Program-made: the position numbers and the translations under genes
In this document: positions 6,408 through 13,784 of the stretch, one piece after another
Layout of the letters: every line of letters starts with the position of its first letter
How positions within the stretch are numbered: position 1 is the first letter of the stretch
Origin: Bacteroidales bacterium UBA932
GTDB taxonomy: Bacteria > Bacteroidota > Bacteroidia > Bacteroidales > UBA932
Direction: 5' to 3'
DNA length: 13,784 nucleotides
Assembly: GCA_002293585.1 (NCBI GenBank)
Contig: DBDM01000082.1
Span: 197 to 13,980 of the forward strand
The notes under the pieces: generated by a model
Database searches by the model: none
What the model was told of the DNA's origin: nothing
Seen by the model: only the letters and a program-made list of their open reading frames with translations

Positions 6408-6854
6408 ATGATTATCGACTCATTTCTCGGACTGGAACGCTATTTTTCGTTAAACCCCGGTTTTGAAAAAGCATTCAATTTTTTACGCCAGCAACCGTTG
6501 GAAAACCTTGCCGAAGGCCGTCATGAAATTGATGGCGATAAAGTTTATGCCATGGTGACCGAAAAACCGGGTAAAAAACAGGAAGATGCCAAACTCGAAG
6601 TGCATGATGCTTATATTGACATTCAGATATTGGTGAAGGGACAGGAATCCTTCGGTTACCTCGACCGCCGTTTTTGCAAGGAAGTTCATACGCCTTACGA
6701 CAGCGCTAAAGACATTGCCTTTTTTAAAGACGCGCCCGAAGTGTTTTTCAGCCTCGAACCCGGCAATATTGCCGTTTTCTTTCCTTACGACGGACATGCA
6801 CCGATGATCGGCGACGGTCCCATACGTAAAATTGTGGTAAAAGTTAAAGTATAA
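6408..6854 (+). CDS. YhcH/YjgK/YiaL family protein
   Basis: The 148-residue product matches the YhcH/YjgK/YiaL family (also DUF386), a cupin-like beta-sandwich. Family marks seen are the N-terminal 'MIIDSFLGLERYFSLNPGFEKAF', RHEIDGDKVYAMV at 38-50, KLEVHDAYIDIQ at 62-73, and FFPYDGHAP at 124-132. Glu64, His66 and His130 are the likely metal ligands. Members sit near sialic-acid and other sugar-catabolism genes or act with EbgA beta-galactosidase, and are thought to act on sugars, for example in anomer interconversion; the substrate here cannot be told from sequence. The stop codon is immediately followed by the ATG of the radical SAM gene (0-nt gap), so the two are co-transcribed and probably translationally coupled. 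Confidence 0.9.
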   Translation: MIIDSFLGLERYFSLNPGFEKAFNFLRQQPLENLAEGRHEIDGDKVYAMVTEKPGKKQEDAKLEVHDAYIDIQILVKGQESFGYLDRRFCKEVHTPYDSAKDIAFFKDAPEVFFSLEPGNIAVFFPYDGHAPMIGDGPIRKIVVKVKV

Positions 6855-7799
6855 ATGTCTGCTGAACAACCGCTACGGTTCAATTCCTACGCCGGTTACA
6901 TCAAAGAATTATTCGGCACACGGTTGCAAAAAGTAGCCGTGAATGCCGGATTTACCTGTCCCAACCGCGACGGCCGTTTATCGACAGGTGGTTGCACTTA
7001 TTGTGATAATGAAGCATTTACCCCTTCTTATTGTAGTGCGCAGAAAAGTATTTCCCAACAAATAGCGGAAGGTATTGAATTTCATGTAGTCCGCTACCCT
7101 CGCGCCAAGCGTTATCTTGTTTATTTTCAATCATTTTCAAATACTTACGCCCCGCTTTCCGTATTAAACAGGATCTATGACGAAGCTCTCACACACCCGC
7201 AGGTGGAAGGCATTGTGGTAGGCACACGCCCTGACTGTGTGGACGCGGCTAAACTCGACTATTTCGCAGCGTTAGCCCAAAAATATTTCGTACAGATCGA
7301 ATACGGCGTGGAATCGTGCTATGACCGTACGCTGCAACATATTAACAGGGGGCACAACTATGCCGTGGCCGAACAGGCCATTCGCGACACCGCCGCACGG
7401 AATATCCGCACGGGCGCACATTTCATCTTCGGACTTCCCGGCGAAACACGCGAAGACATGCTGAACATGGCCGGCATCATTTCTTCCCTGCCGCTCATCT
7501 CCGTCAAATTCCACCAACTGCAACTTATCAAAGGTACGGCTATGGCACAGGAATACATTGAGCATCCCGGGGATTTCGTAACGTTCAACCTTGACGGTTA
7601 TCTTGATTTTTTTGTTGATTTTCTCGAACGGCTATCGCCACACATCCGTATTGAGCGCTTTATCAATGAAGTACCTCCGCGTTTCATCGAATCTACTCCC
7701 TGGGGGAAACTACGCAATGTAGAGTTGCTGCGGCTCCTTAATCAACGCCTCATCGACCGGGATACCTACCAGGGTAAAAGGTGGAAGGGTGAAGGGTGA
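6855..7799 (+). CDS. TIGR01212-type (YhcC-like) radical SAM protein
   Basis: The 314-residue product is an Elp3/YhcC-like radical SAM enzyme of the TIGR01212 type. The cluster-binding cysteines are Cys35, Cys47 and Cys50 in CPNRDGRLSTGGCTYC, the C-x11-C-x2-C spacing of this branch. Later family marks are YFQSFSNTYAP, VGTRPDC, QIEYGVES, INRGH and FIFGLPGE. The reaction of this subfamily is not established to my knowledge. The start directly abuts the stop of the YhcH-family gene. The last residues (KRWKGEG) are encoded by a GGGTGAA-type tandem array that also supplies the TGA stop, so the tail looks like a late addition rather than conserved sequence. Confidence 0.92.
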   Translation: MSAEQPLRFNSYAGYIKELFGTRLQKVAVNAGFTCPNRDGRLSTGGCTYCDNEAFTPSYCSAQKSISQQIAEGIEFHVVRYPRAKRYLVYFQSFSNTYAPLSVLNRIYDEALTHPQVEGIVVGTRPDCVDAAKLDYFAALAQKYFVQIEYGVESCYDRTLQHINRGHNYAVAEQAIRDTAARNIRTGAHFIFGLPGETREDMLNMAGIISSLPLISVKFHQLQLIKGTAMAQEYIEHPGDFVTFNLDGYLDFFVDFLERLSPHIRIERFINEVPPRFIESTPWGKLRNVELLRLLNQRLIDRDTYQGKRWKGEG

Positions 7800-7800
7800 A
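7780..7800. repeat. Heptamer array, GGGTGAA type, across the radical SAM gene end
   Basis: GGTGGAA (7780-7786), GGGTGAA (7787-7793) and GGGTGAA (7794-7800) lie in tandem, with degenerate GGGTAAAA before and AGGGTA after. The stop codon at 7797-7799 is inside the last perfect copy. Confidence 0.8.
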
Positions 7801-7830
7801 AGGGTATTAATTTCTAAGTCATTACCAAAA

Positions 7831-7860
7831 ATTTACTATTTACTATTTACTATTTACTAT
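7831..7860. repeat. Heptamer array ATTTACT x4
   Basis: Four exact tandem copies of ATTTACT (7831-7858), followed by a partial copy, lie just upstream of the guaB -7 box. They cover the place where a -33 element would sit, so a change in copy number could alter guaB transcription. That effect is inferred. Confidence 0.9.
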
Positions 7861-7867
7861 TTTTTCT

Positions 7868-7875
7868 TAACTTTG
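7868..7875 (+). promoter_or_regulatory. -7 box (TAACTTTG) of the guaB operon
   Basis: TAACTTTG matches TAnnTTTG, 19 nt before the guaB ATG at 7895. There is no Shine-Dalgarno sequence in the A/T-rich leader. The region upstream, where -33 would lie, is the ATTTACT array. Confidence 0.7.
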
Positions 7876-7894
7876 TAAGTTAAAATATAATGAT

Positions 7895-9364
7895 ATGTCA
7901 TTTTTAAACGATAGAGTCCTACAGGAAGGCATTACTTTTGACGACGTCCTGCTGGTACCGGCCAAATCAACCGTATTACCGCGTGAAGTAAGCGTATCCA
8001 CCCTGTTTTCACGGAATATCAATATTAACGCACCTATTGTGTCGGCGGCTATGGACACTGTGACGGAAGCCGCCATGGCCATTGCCATAGCGCGTGAAGG
8101 CGGCATCGGCGTAATCCATAAAAATATGTCGATCGAAGACCAGGTGGAACAAGTGCGAAAAGTAAAACGCGCCGAAAACGGCATGATCTTCGATCCGGTC
8201 ACCATTCACAAAGACGCTACGGTAGGCGATGCGCTACGCATGATGGCGGAAAATAGGATCGGCGGCATTCCCGTAGTCGATAATGAAAGGTTCCTGTTAG
8301 GTATTGTCACCAACCGCGACCTGCGTTTCCAGGATACACTGTCAAAGCCTATCGCTGCGATAATGACTTCCGAAAACCTGATCACCGCACCGCAGGGCAC
8401 CGATCTGCAACAAGCTACAGCCCTGCTGAAAAAGCACAAAATCGAAAAACTGCCGGTAGTAGACGATAAAGGTAAACTCGTCGGTCTGCTTACGTTCAAA
8501 GATATTACCAAGATCAAAGATAACCCCACCGCCAGCAAGGACGACAAAGGCCGTCTGCGTGTGGCTGCCGGTGTGGGAGTAAATGCCCGCACTATGGCGC
8601 AAATCGACGCACTGGTGAAAGTAGGCGTCGACGCTGTGGTGGTCGATACGGCACACGGACACTCCATGTTTGTAGTGAACATGGTGAAAGAAATCAAGAA
8701 GGCTTTTCCCCAGGTAGAAATTGTAGTGGGAAATATTGCCACGGCGGAGGCGGCAAAATTGTTGGCCGACAACGGCGCTGATGCCGTGAAAGTAGGTATA
8801 GGCCCCGGTTCCATCTGTACTACCCGCGTGGTAGCCGGTGTGGGCGTACCTCAACTCACCGCCATTTACGACGTCGCTAAGGCCCTCAAAGGTTCAGGCA
8901 TCCCAGTAATTGCCGACGGGGGTATCCGCTATTCCGGTGATGTGGTGAAAGCCATTGCTGCCGGCGCCGACACCGTAATGGCCGGTTCACTCTTTGCCGG
9001 AGTGGAAGAATCGCCCGGCGAAACTATTATTCTCAACGGACGTAAATTCAAATCATACCGCGGCATGGGCTCGCTCGAAGCCATGCAGAACGGCTCTAAA
9101 GACCGTTACTTCCAGGATGTGGAAGAAGATATTAAAAAACTTGTACCTGAAGGAATCGTGGCGCAAGTACCGTACAAAGGCGCACTGTCTGAAGTGTTTT
9201 ACCAATTGATTGGCGGACTGCGTGCAGGGATGGGCTACTGCGGCGCCGAAAATATCGCCGCGCTGAAAAAAGCTTCCTTTATCCGTGTAACTGCCGCCGG
9301 AGTAATCGAAGGCCACCCGCACGATGTAACCATTACCCGCGAAGCACCTAACTACAGCCGATGA
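7895..9364 (+). CDS. guaB: IMP dehydrogenase
   Basis: This 489-residue cytoplasmic enzyme oxidises IMP to XMP with NAD+, the committed step of GMP synthesis. The catalytic (beta/alpha)8 barrel is interrupted by two CBS domains at about residues 95-150 and 155-205. Active-site marks are DTAHGH with Asp251, the loop GPGSICTTR with the nucleophile Cys308, DGGI with Asp341, YRGMGS at 388-393, and the Arg404-Tyr405 pair in SKDRYFQ. The C-terminal [14 protein letters not shown] is usual for the bacterial enzyme. Length is normal. It opens the operon: its TGA overlaps the ATG of the next gene in ATGA at 9361-9364, so translation of the downstream envelope genes is probably coupled to it. Confidence 0.97.
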   Translation: MSFLNDRVLQEGITFDDVLLVPAKSTVLPREVSVSTLFSRNININAPIVSAAMDTVTEAAMAIAIAREGGIGVIHKNMSIEDQVEQVRKVKRAENGMIFDPVTIHKDATVGDALRMMAENRIGGIPVVDNERFLLGIVTNRDLRFQDTLSKPIAAIMTSENLITAPQGTDLQQATALLKKHKIEKLPVVDDKGKLVGLLTFKDITKIKDNPTASKDDKGRLRVAAGVGVNARTMAQIDALVKVGVDAVVVDTAHGHSMFVVNMVKEIKKAFPQVEIVVGNIATAEAAKLLADNGADAVKVGIGPGSICTTRVVAGVGVPQLTAIYDVAKALKGSGIPVIADGGIRYSGDVVKAIAAGADTVMAGSLFAGVEESPGETIILNGRKFKSYRGMGSLEAMQNGSKDRYFQDVEEDIKKLVPEGIVAQVPYKGALSEVFYQLIGGLRAGMGYCGAENIAALKKASFIRVTAAGVIEGHPHDVTITREAPNYSR

Positions 9365-9909
9365 AAAATTTAATGTACATACTAATCGCTGCTTTGTTAT
9401 TGTCGTCGTGCGACTATTTCATGCCAAAGCAATCGCACGACAAACTGTTGGCCAAAGTAGACGATAAAGAATTAAGACTTTCCGACGTACAGGAAATTTT
9501 TCCCAACGGTATCAGCCATAAAGACAGTGTTGAACTGCTCAAAAGCTACATCAACAATTGGGCGCGCAAATGCGTAATGGCCGCCGAAGCGGAAAAACAC
9601 CTTGATAATAACCGGAAGGATATTTCACAAGAGTTAAACGACTATAAAATGTCGCTGTTGGCCTACCGCTACGAAATGCAATATGTGGAAAAAAGACTCA
9701 ACACATCGGTGACCGAACAGGATCTACAAGACTACCATAAACAAAACGCCGAAAACGACGAGACACCCTATACCGCAGAACAACTTAAAGAGCGCTATTA
9801 CACCACCATCATTAACAAACGCCGGTTGGAATTGATCAATAAGATAGAGAACGAGGCCTACAATGAAGCCATCGACAATAAACGACTAAAAATTTATATT
9901 AATGAATAA
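9361..9909 (+). CDS. Lipoprotein resembling the chaperone part of SurA/PpiC-type PPIases
   Basis: The 182-residue product has a lipoprotein signal, LLLSSC with Cys17, so it is envelope-anchored. The mature part opens with LLAKVDDKELRLSDVQEI, which resembles the N-terminal segment of SurA/PpiD-like peptidyl-prolyl isomerases, then becomes long charged helices. No parvulin catalytic domain is visible, so it is probably a chaperone-like helper rather than an isomerase. It overlaps guaB by 4 nt and the following surA-like gene by 8 nt. Position between guaB and surA supports a role in outer-membrane protein folding; the exact client or partner is unknown. Genes at this position in related genomes are often simply called peptidylprolyl isomerase. 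Confidence 0.8.
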   Translation: MKNLMYILIAALLLSSCDYFMPKQSHDKLLAKVDDKELRLSDVQEIFPNGISHKDSVELLKSYINNWARKCVMAAEAEKHLDNNRKDISQELNDYKMSLLAYRYEMQYVEKRLNTSVTEQDLQDYHKQNAENDETPYTAEQLKERYYTTIINKRRLELINKIENEAYNEAIDNKRLKIYINE

Positions 9910-11248
9910 AACATCCATCAAATATATATTGCTTCTGCTATTGGTTTGCACATGGCCGCTCCCGGCGCAAGACGGATTAATTGATAAAGTAGTAGCAGTA
10001 GTAGGCGGCGAAATGATCCTCAATTCGGATGTAGAATCGGAAGTAATGATGATGCGTGTGCAAGGTATCGTATCGGACAAAAACCTGCGCTGCGAGGTAT
10101 TTGAGAACCTTCTGTTACAAAAATTATTGTTAGCACAAGCGCGTATCGACAGCTTAAAAGCCGACGACGGAATGGTTGACGAACAAATCGAACGCCGGGT
10201 GCGCACAATATTGGCACAGCTCGGCGGAGAAAAAGCTACCGAAGAGTATTTCAAAAAACCGTTGTTTAAATTGAAACAAGATTGGCGGGAGCCCGTACGT
10301 GAGCAAATACTCACGCAATTAATGCAACAACAATTGATGAAAGATGCGCCTATCTCCCCCTCCGATGTTGCCCGCTTCTACAAAAAAACCAATAAGGATA
10401 GCTTGCCTATCATGCCCGATCAATATGTTATTCGCCAAATTGTGATCACGCCGCCGGCTACCGATGCCCGCTTTGAAGTAAGGGAACAATTGCTGTCATT
10501 GCGTGAACGGATATTGAACGGCGAAAAATTTAATACGCTGGCCGTGCTTTATTCCGAAGACCCGGAGTCGGCCAGGCGCGGCGGTGAACTGGGGTTGATG
10601 CCGGCACAGAACTTTGTACCCGCATTTGCCGACGCCGCCATGGCTCTGAAGCCCGGACAGGTGTCGCAAATCGTGGAAACGGAATACGGTTACCACATTA
10701 TCCAGTTGATTGCAAAAGACGGCAATGATATGTTCAACGCCCGTCACATATTGCTAAAACCAAAATACGATGCCGACCAACGTCAAAGCGCCTTCACTAA
10801 ATTGGACAGTATCGCCGATTTAGTGCGGAAAGACAGTCTCACCTTTGACAAAGCAGCGCTTTATTACTCCATGGATACAAAAACCACCCTCAACGGCGGA
10901 TTGATAGTAAATGAACAAACTATGACACCGCGGTTTGAGAAAGACCAGCTCAATCCCATTGACTACAACGTGCTGCGGAATATGAAGCAAGGTGACATAT
11001 CCCATCCCTTCGAAGCTGTCGACGACAAAGGTCATACACAATATAAAATTATCAAGCTGGACGTATTAATTCCTTCTCATGCGGCCAATCTCGAAGAGGA
11101 TTACAGTGTCATACAAGCCTTAGCCAAACAAGCCCGGCAAATGGAAAATCTTGAAAAATGGATTACCAAGCAACAAGCAGCCACCTATCTGCGTATCGAT
11201 CCTTTATTCAGTGATTGTGAGTTTCAACGCGAAGGCTGGATAAAATAA
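9902..11248 (+). CDS. SurA-like periplasmic peptidyl-prolyl isomerase/chaperone with two parvulin domains
   Basis: The 448-residue protein has a signal peptide (about 1-22, ending PAQ) and a SurA N-terminal chaperone domain at about 25-150, opening LIDKVVAVVGGEMILNSDV. A well-preserved parvulin domain lies at about 174-270 (QYVIRQIVI, YSEDPESARRGGELGLM, FADAAMALKPGQVS, YGYHIIQL). A second, weaker parvulin domain lies at about 278-386 (ARHILLKP, NGGLIVNEQT, MKQGDISHPF). SurA binds unfolded outer-membrane beta-barrel proteins in the periplasm and delivers them to BAM. The second domain looks more diverged than the first and may be structural. The start overlaps the upstream lipoprotein gene by 8 nt, and 4 nt separate its stop from the OstA-like gene. 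Confidence 0.9.
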   Translation: MNKTSIKYILLLLLVCTWPLPAQDGLIDKVVAVVGGEMILNSDVESEVMMMRVQGIVSDKNLRCEVFENLLLQKLLLAQARIDSLKADDGMVDEQIERRVRTILAQLGGEKATEEYFKKPLFKLKQDWREPVREQILTQLMQQQLMKDAPISPSDVARFYKKTNKDSLPIMPDQYVIRQIVITPPATDARFEVREQLLSLRERILNGEKFNTLAVLYSEDPESARRGGELGLMPAQNFVPAFADAAMALKPGQVSQIVETEYGYHIIQLIAKDGNDMFNARHILLKPKYDADQRQSAFTKLDSIADLVRKDSLTFDKAALYYSMDTKTTLNGGLIVNEQTMTPRFEKDQLNPIDYNVLRNMKQGDISHPFEAVDDKGHTQYKIIKLDVLIPSHAANLEEDYSVIQALAKQARQMENLEKWITKQQAATYLRIDPLFSDCEFQREGWIK

Positions 11249-11252
11249 CATC

Positions 11253-13193
11253 ATGAAACGGTTGCGCCGCTATTTGCTGTTGTTGCTCTATCTTTCCGGC
11301 TGTTTAATGCTGCCGGCACAGGCCCCTGAAGGCCGTAAGGTAGTCCATATCCAGCATGCCGACGCCATACGCCGCATTCTCCAAGAAGACAAATACCTCA
11401 ACCGTTTGACCGGTAATGTGCGGTTAATGCACAACGGAACGCTCATGACGTGTGACAGCGCCGATGTGTATAGCAACAATAGTTTCAAAGCTTCCGGACA
11501 TGTTGTCGTCGTTAAAGACAATACTAAGCTGTACGGCGAAACCCTCGACTACGACGGTAATACCAACACAGCTAAAGTACGTGGAAAAATTGTACGCCTC
11601 GAAGACGAAAAAGCCGTACTGCGCACCTTCAACCTTGATTTCAACACCAAAGAAAATATAGGTTATTTCTACGGCGGCGGCACCTTAGCCGATACGGCCA
11701 ATGTGCTGGAAAGCGCACGCGGTTATTATTATTCCGGCCTTAAAGTAGCCCGCTTTGAGGAAGAAGTAGAAATGCACAATAAAGAATACCAGATCCGGTC
11801 GGATTCTTTGCACTACAACACCGACACAGAGACGTCCGTATTTCTTGGCCCCACTTCGATTTGGCACAAAGAAGGCTACCTGTTCTGTGAAAACGGATGG
11901 TACGACAGGCCGAATGACTATTTCCATTTTTCAAAAAAAGCTTACGTACTATCGGAAAAACAGGAAATGTGGGCCGACAGTATTTTTTATGACCGGCTGC
12001 AGGGAAAAAGCGATCTTTACGGGAATATTCAGATCTTAGATACGACACGCTCCCTGTTGGCTTTTGGCAACGAGGCGCACTTAGTTGACGAAACCCGGGA
12101 TGTGGTACTCACCCGCCTGCCTTCTGCAGCTTATTATGAAACCGACGAAGAAGGAAAATCCGACACACTCTTTATACGTGGCGACACGCTGCATTTTGCT
12201 ACCGTGAAAAATCCGGTCTACTATGCCAAAGACAGCATTAGCACCGATTCCACCAGCGTGATCACTGCTCCCGTCGATACAACAACGGTACAGAACGACA
12301 CCATTAAATTTATAGAGCGGAAGATTTTTCCGCTTCCCCTGCCGTTGGCGAATGCCGCTGCTATTCCTGCGCCGTTCCCCTTGCCGAAAAAAAATCCGGC
12401 AATCGTTGCTTCCGACACCTTACCCACGCCTATTACCGATAGCCTGTTGCAAAGCGCACCTTCCGACACATTGGCTACAATACCTGCGGCAGACAGCCTG
12501 CAACTACAGGCGGTCAACGACACTACTGCAACAATAGATTCCGTATTCCAATACCTGCATGTCTTCCGGGGGGTTAAATTCTTCCGCAACGACGGTCAAG
12601 GCGCCTGTGATTCATTGGTCTATCACGTTAACGATACATTGGCGGAAATGTATTACAATCCCGTATTGTGGAGCAGTAAAAACCAAATCACATCCGATAA
12701 GATAATATTTATCGGCAAAAACGGGCAAATGGACAGGATAGATTTTTTAGACAACGCCTTCGCTATATCCCAAAGTGATTCGACGCATTTCGACCAGGTG
12801 AAAGGCCGCAACATGCACGCACTGTTCCGCGACAATGAAGTGTACCTGATTGATGTGCTGAATAATGTGCAAACTATTTTCTATATGGTGGAAGACAGCG
12901 TAATTACCGACATCAACCTTGGCGAAAGTAGTAACATGCAAATCAATGTACATGAGCGCAAGATGACGCGGATCAAATATATAGAGAACCAAAAAATTTC
13001 CATACACCCACTCGATCAGGTAACCAAAGCGCAAGAGAGGCTCAAAGGCTTCAATTGGCGTGAGGACGACAGGCCCAAAGACCGTTATGATGTTTGTGAA
13101 CGTACTGTCATACCCAGTCGCAGAACGGAAGCGGCAAGCCTACCGCTACCTGAATTTCCGATTACGAAAAAGATAGACGCGGTGAAACTTTAA
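11253..13193 (+). CDS. OstA/LptA-like LPS-transport protein with low-complexity insert
   Basis: The 646-residue secreted protein has an N-terminal hydrophobic signal. It could be cleaved after LPAQA or, using LSGC with Cys17, be a lipoprotein. Residues about 30-320 are repeated beta-strands of the OstA/LptA type (YLNRLTGNVRLMHNGTLMTCDSADVY, KASGHVVVV, LYGETLDYDG, each given in part), the beta-jellyroll that carries LPS across the periplasm. Residues about 325-432 are low-complexity, rich in Thr, Ser, Asp, Pro and Ala, with recurring DTL/DSL. OstA-like sequence resumes at about 433-600 (FRGVKFFRNDGQGACDSLVY). In Bacteroidota such large OstA proteins are usual in this operon. The stop lies in the first degenerate unit of an octamer array, and the gene converges on clpX. 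Confidence 0.87.
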   Translation: MKRLRRYLLLLLYLSGCLMLPAQAPEGRKVVHIQHADAIRRILQEDKYLNRLTGNVRLMHNGTLMTCDSADVYSNNSFKASGHVVVVKDNTKLYGETLDYDGNTNTAKVRGKIVRLEDEKAVLRTFNLDFNTKENIGYFYGGGTLADTANVLESARGYYYSGLKVARFEEEVEMHNKEYQIRSDSLHYNTDTETSVFLGPTSIWHKEGYLFCENGWYDRPNDYFHFSKKAYVLSEKQEMWADSIFYDRLQGKSDLYGNIQILDTTRSLLAFGNEAHLVDETRDVVLTRLPSAAYYETDEEGKSDTLFIRGDTLHFATVKNPVYYAKDSISTDSTSVITAPVDTTTVQNDTIKFIERKIFPLPLPLANAAAIPAPFPLPKKNPAIVASDTLPTPITDSLLQSAPSDTLATIPAADSLQLQAVNDTTATIDSVFQYLHVFRGVKFFRNDGQGACDSLVYHVNDTLAEMYYNPVLWSSKNQITSDKIIFIGKNGQMDRIDFLDNAFAISQSDSTHFDQVKGRNMHALFRDNEVYLIDVLNNVQTIFYMVEDSVITDINLGESSNMQINVHERKMTRIKYIENQKISIHPLDQVTKAQERLKGFNWREDDRPKDRYDVCERTVIPSRRTEAASLPLPEFPITKKIDAVKL

Positions 13194-13226
13194 GACCGTG
13201 AGATCTTGAGACTTTGAGACCTTGAG
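13187..13226. repeat. Octamer array, A(C/T)(C/T)TTGAG type, at the end of the OstA-like gene
   Basis: Five tandem 8-nt units are seen: ACTTTAAG, ACCGTGAG, ATCTTGAG, ACTTTGAG, ACCTTGAG. The first contains the TAA stop of the OstA-like gene (13191-13193). Confidence 0.8.
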
Positions 13227-13233
13227 ATTTATT

Positions 13234-13265
13234 AGCACATCAGCAAATTAGCATATCAGCACATT
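13234..13265. repeat. Octamer array, AGCA(C/T)AT(C/T) type, at the end of clpX
   Basis: Four tandem 8-nt units are seen: AGCACATC, AGCAAATT, AGCATATC, AGCACATT. The second and third units overlap the clpX stop (13248-13250, minus strand), and the array encodes the last residues of ClpX. Seven bases separate it from the preceding octamer array. Confidence 0.8.
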
Positions 13266-13784
13266 GATCTTTGCTTCTGCATATTTTTTAGTGACATGCA
13301 GGGTATTTTTGTCCGTCGACGGCAGGTCATACATTGCATCAATCATAATGGCTTCGCAAATGGAACGTAATCCGCGGGCGCCCAACTTAAATTCTACCGC
13401 CTTGTCCACAATAAAATCAAGCACCTCATCATCAAAAGTCAGCTTAATGCCGTCCATTTTGAAGAGTTGCACATATTGTTTGATAATGGCATTTTTCGGC
13501 TCGGTAAGAATTTGCCGCAAGGCTTTGCGGTCAAGCGGCTGCAAATACGTAAGAATAGGCAAACGGCCAATAATTTCGGGAATTAGCCCGTAGCTTCGTA
13601 AATCGGCCGGTGCAATATATTGCAGCAGGTTATTCTTGTCGATATGCGCCGTTTTATTGATAGCGCCGTAACCAATCACCTGCGTATTGAGGCGGTTGGC
13701 AATTTTACGTTCTATGCCTTCAAAAGCGCCGCCGCAAATAAATAAAATATCTTTAGTATCTACGGCAATCATTTTCTGGTCGGG
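13248..13784 (-). CDS. clpX: ClpX, ATP-binding subunit of ClpXP, C-terminal part
   Basis: The visible 178 codons are the C-terminal half of ClpX, the AAA+ unfoldase that feeds tagged substrates to ClpP in the cytoplasm. Seen are DQKMIAVDTKDILFICGGAF (sensor-1 region), IERKIANRLN, LIPEIIGRLP, LTFDDEVLDFIVDKAVEF and the sensor-2 motif GARGLRSICEAIM. The frame continues without a stop through 13784, so Walker A, Walker B and the zinc-binding domain lie outside the window; the ATG at 13772 is internal. The last five residues (NVLIC) are encoded by the AGCACATC-type octamer array, which also supplies the TAA stop, so the natural tail may have been replaced. The gene converges on the OstA-like gene. 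Confidence 0.93.
   Translation of the reverse strand, partial: PDQKMIAVDTKDILFICGGAFEGIERKIANRLNTQVIGYGAINKTAHIDKNNLLQYIAPADLRSYGLIPEIIGRLPILTYLQPLDRKALRQILTEPKNAIIKQYVQLFKMDGIKLTFDDEVLDFIVDKAVEFKLGARGLRSICEAIMIDAMYDLPSTDKNTLHVTKKYAEAKINVLIC

Noticed and set aside
7780..7860. CRISPR-like array
   Set aside because: Units are 7 nt, directly adjacent and without spacers, so these are simple tandem repeats.
13264..13593. Plus-strand open frame of 109 codons opposite clpX
   Set aside because: It is antisense to an unmistakable ClpX C-terminus and has no recognisable motif.

Overview
The window reads as chromosomal DNA of a member of the Bacteroidota, most likely Bacteroidales. The grounds are repeated TAnnTTTG -7 promoter boxes in front of genes, no Shine-Dalgarno sequences at the clear starts, a beta-helix/Ig-like secreted protein of the kind exported by type IX secretion, a lipoprotein family-28 glycoside hydrolase, an ORF6N-domain protein, and the gene order guaB - PPIase-like lipoprotein - SurA-like PPIase - OstA-like protein.

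Layout. Positions 1-4201 (minus strand) form a cell-surface and secretion region. A very large secreted beta-helix protein runs off the left edge with 912 codons visible and no stop. Upstream of it lies a GH28 (polygalacturonase-like) lipoprotein gene. Upstream of that, at 4293-4380, sits a short decayed copy of the promoter and signal-peptide segment of the beta-helix gene. Positions 4400-5090 hold an AT-rich ORF6N DNA-binding gene, a bidirectional terminator and a tRNA-Arg(CCG) gene. Positions 5104-6854 hold fabD, a small conserved-looking helical protein, and a YhcH/YjgK/YiaL protein, served by two divergent promoter pairs. Positions 6855-7799 encode a TIGR01212-type radical SAM protein abutting the YhcH gene. 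Positions 7895-13193 are one tightly packed plus-strand operon: IMP dehydrogenase, a PPIase-like lipoprotein, a two-parvulin SurA-like chaperone and an OstA/LptA-like protein. Its first two junctions overlap and the third gap is 4 nt. The operon links guanine nucleotide synthesis to outer-membrane protein folding and LPS transport. The C-terminal part of ClpX converges on it at the right edge.

Most of the window is core housekeeping. Four items stand out. The first is the 79-nt promoter/signal-peptide remnant. The second is a set of short 7- and 8-nt tandem arrays that run into gene 3' ends and supply their stop codons. The third is a tRNA-Arg whose near-invariant G19-C56 tertiary pair is replaced by A19-U56. 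The fourth is a perfect 23-nt palindrome inside the ORF6N gene. I found no CRISPR array, transposase or complete mobile element, and no clearly new multi-gene system.
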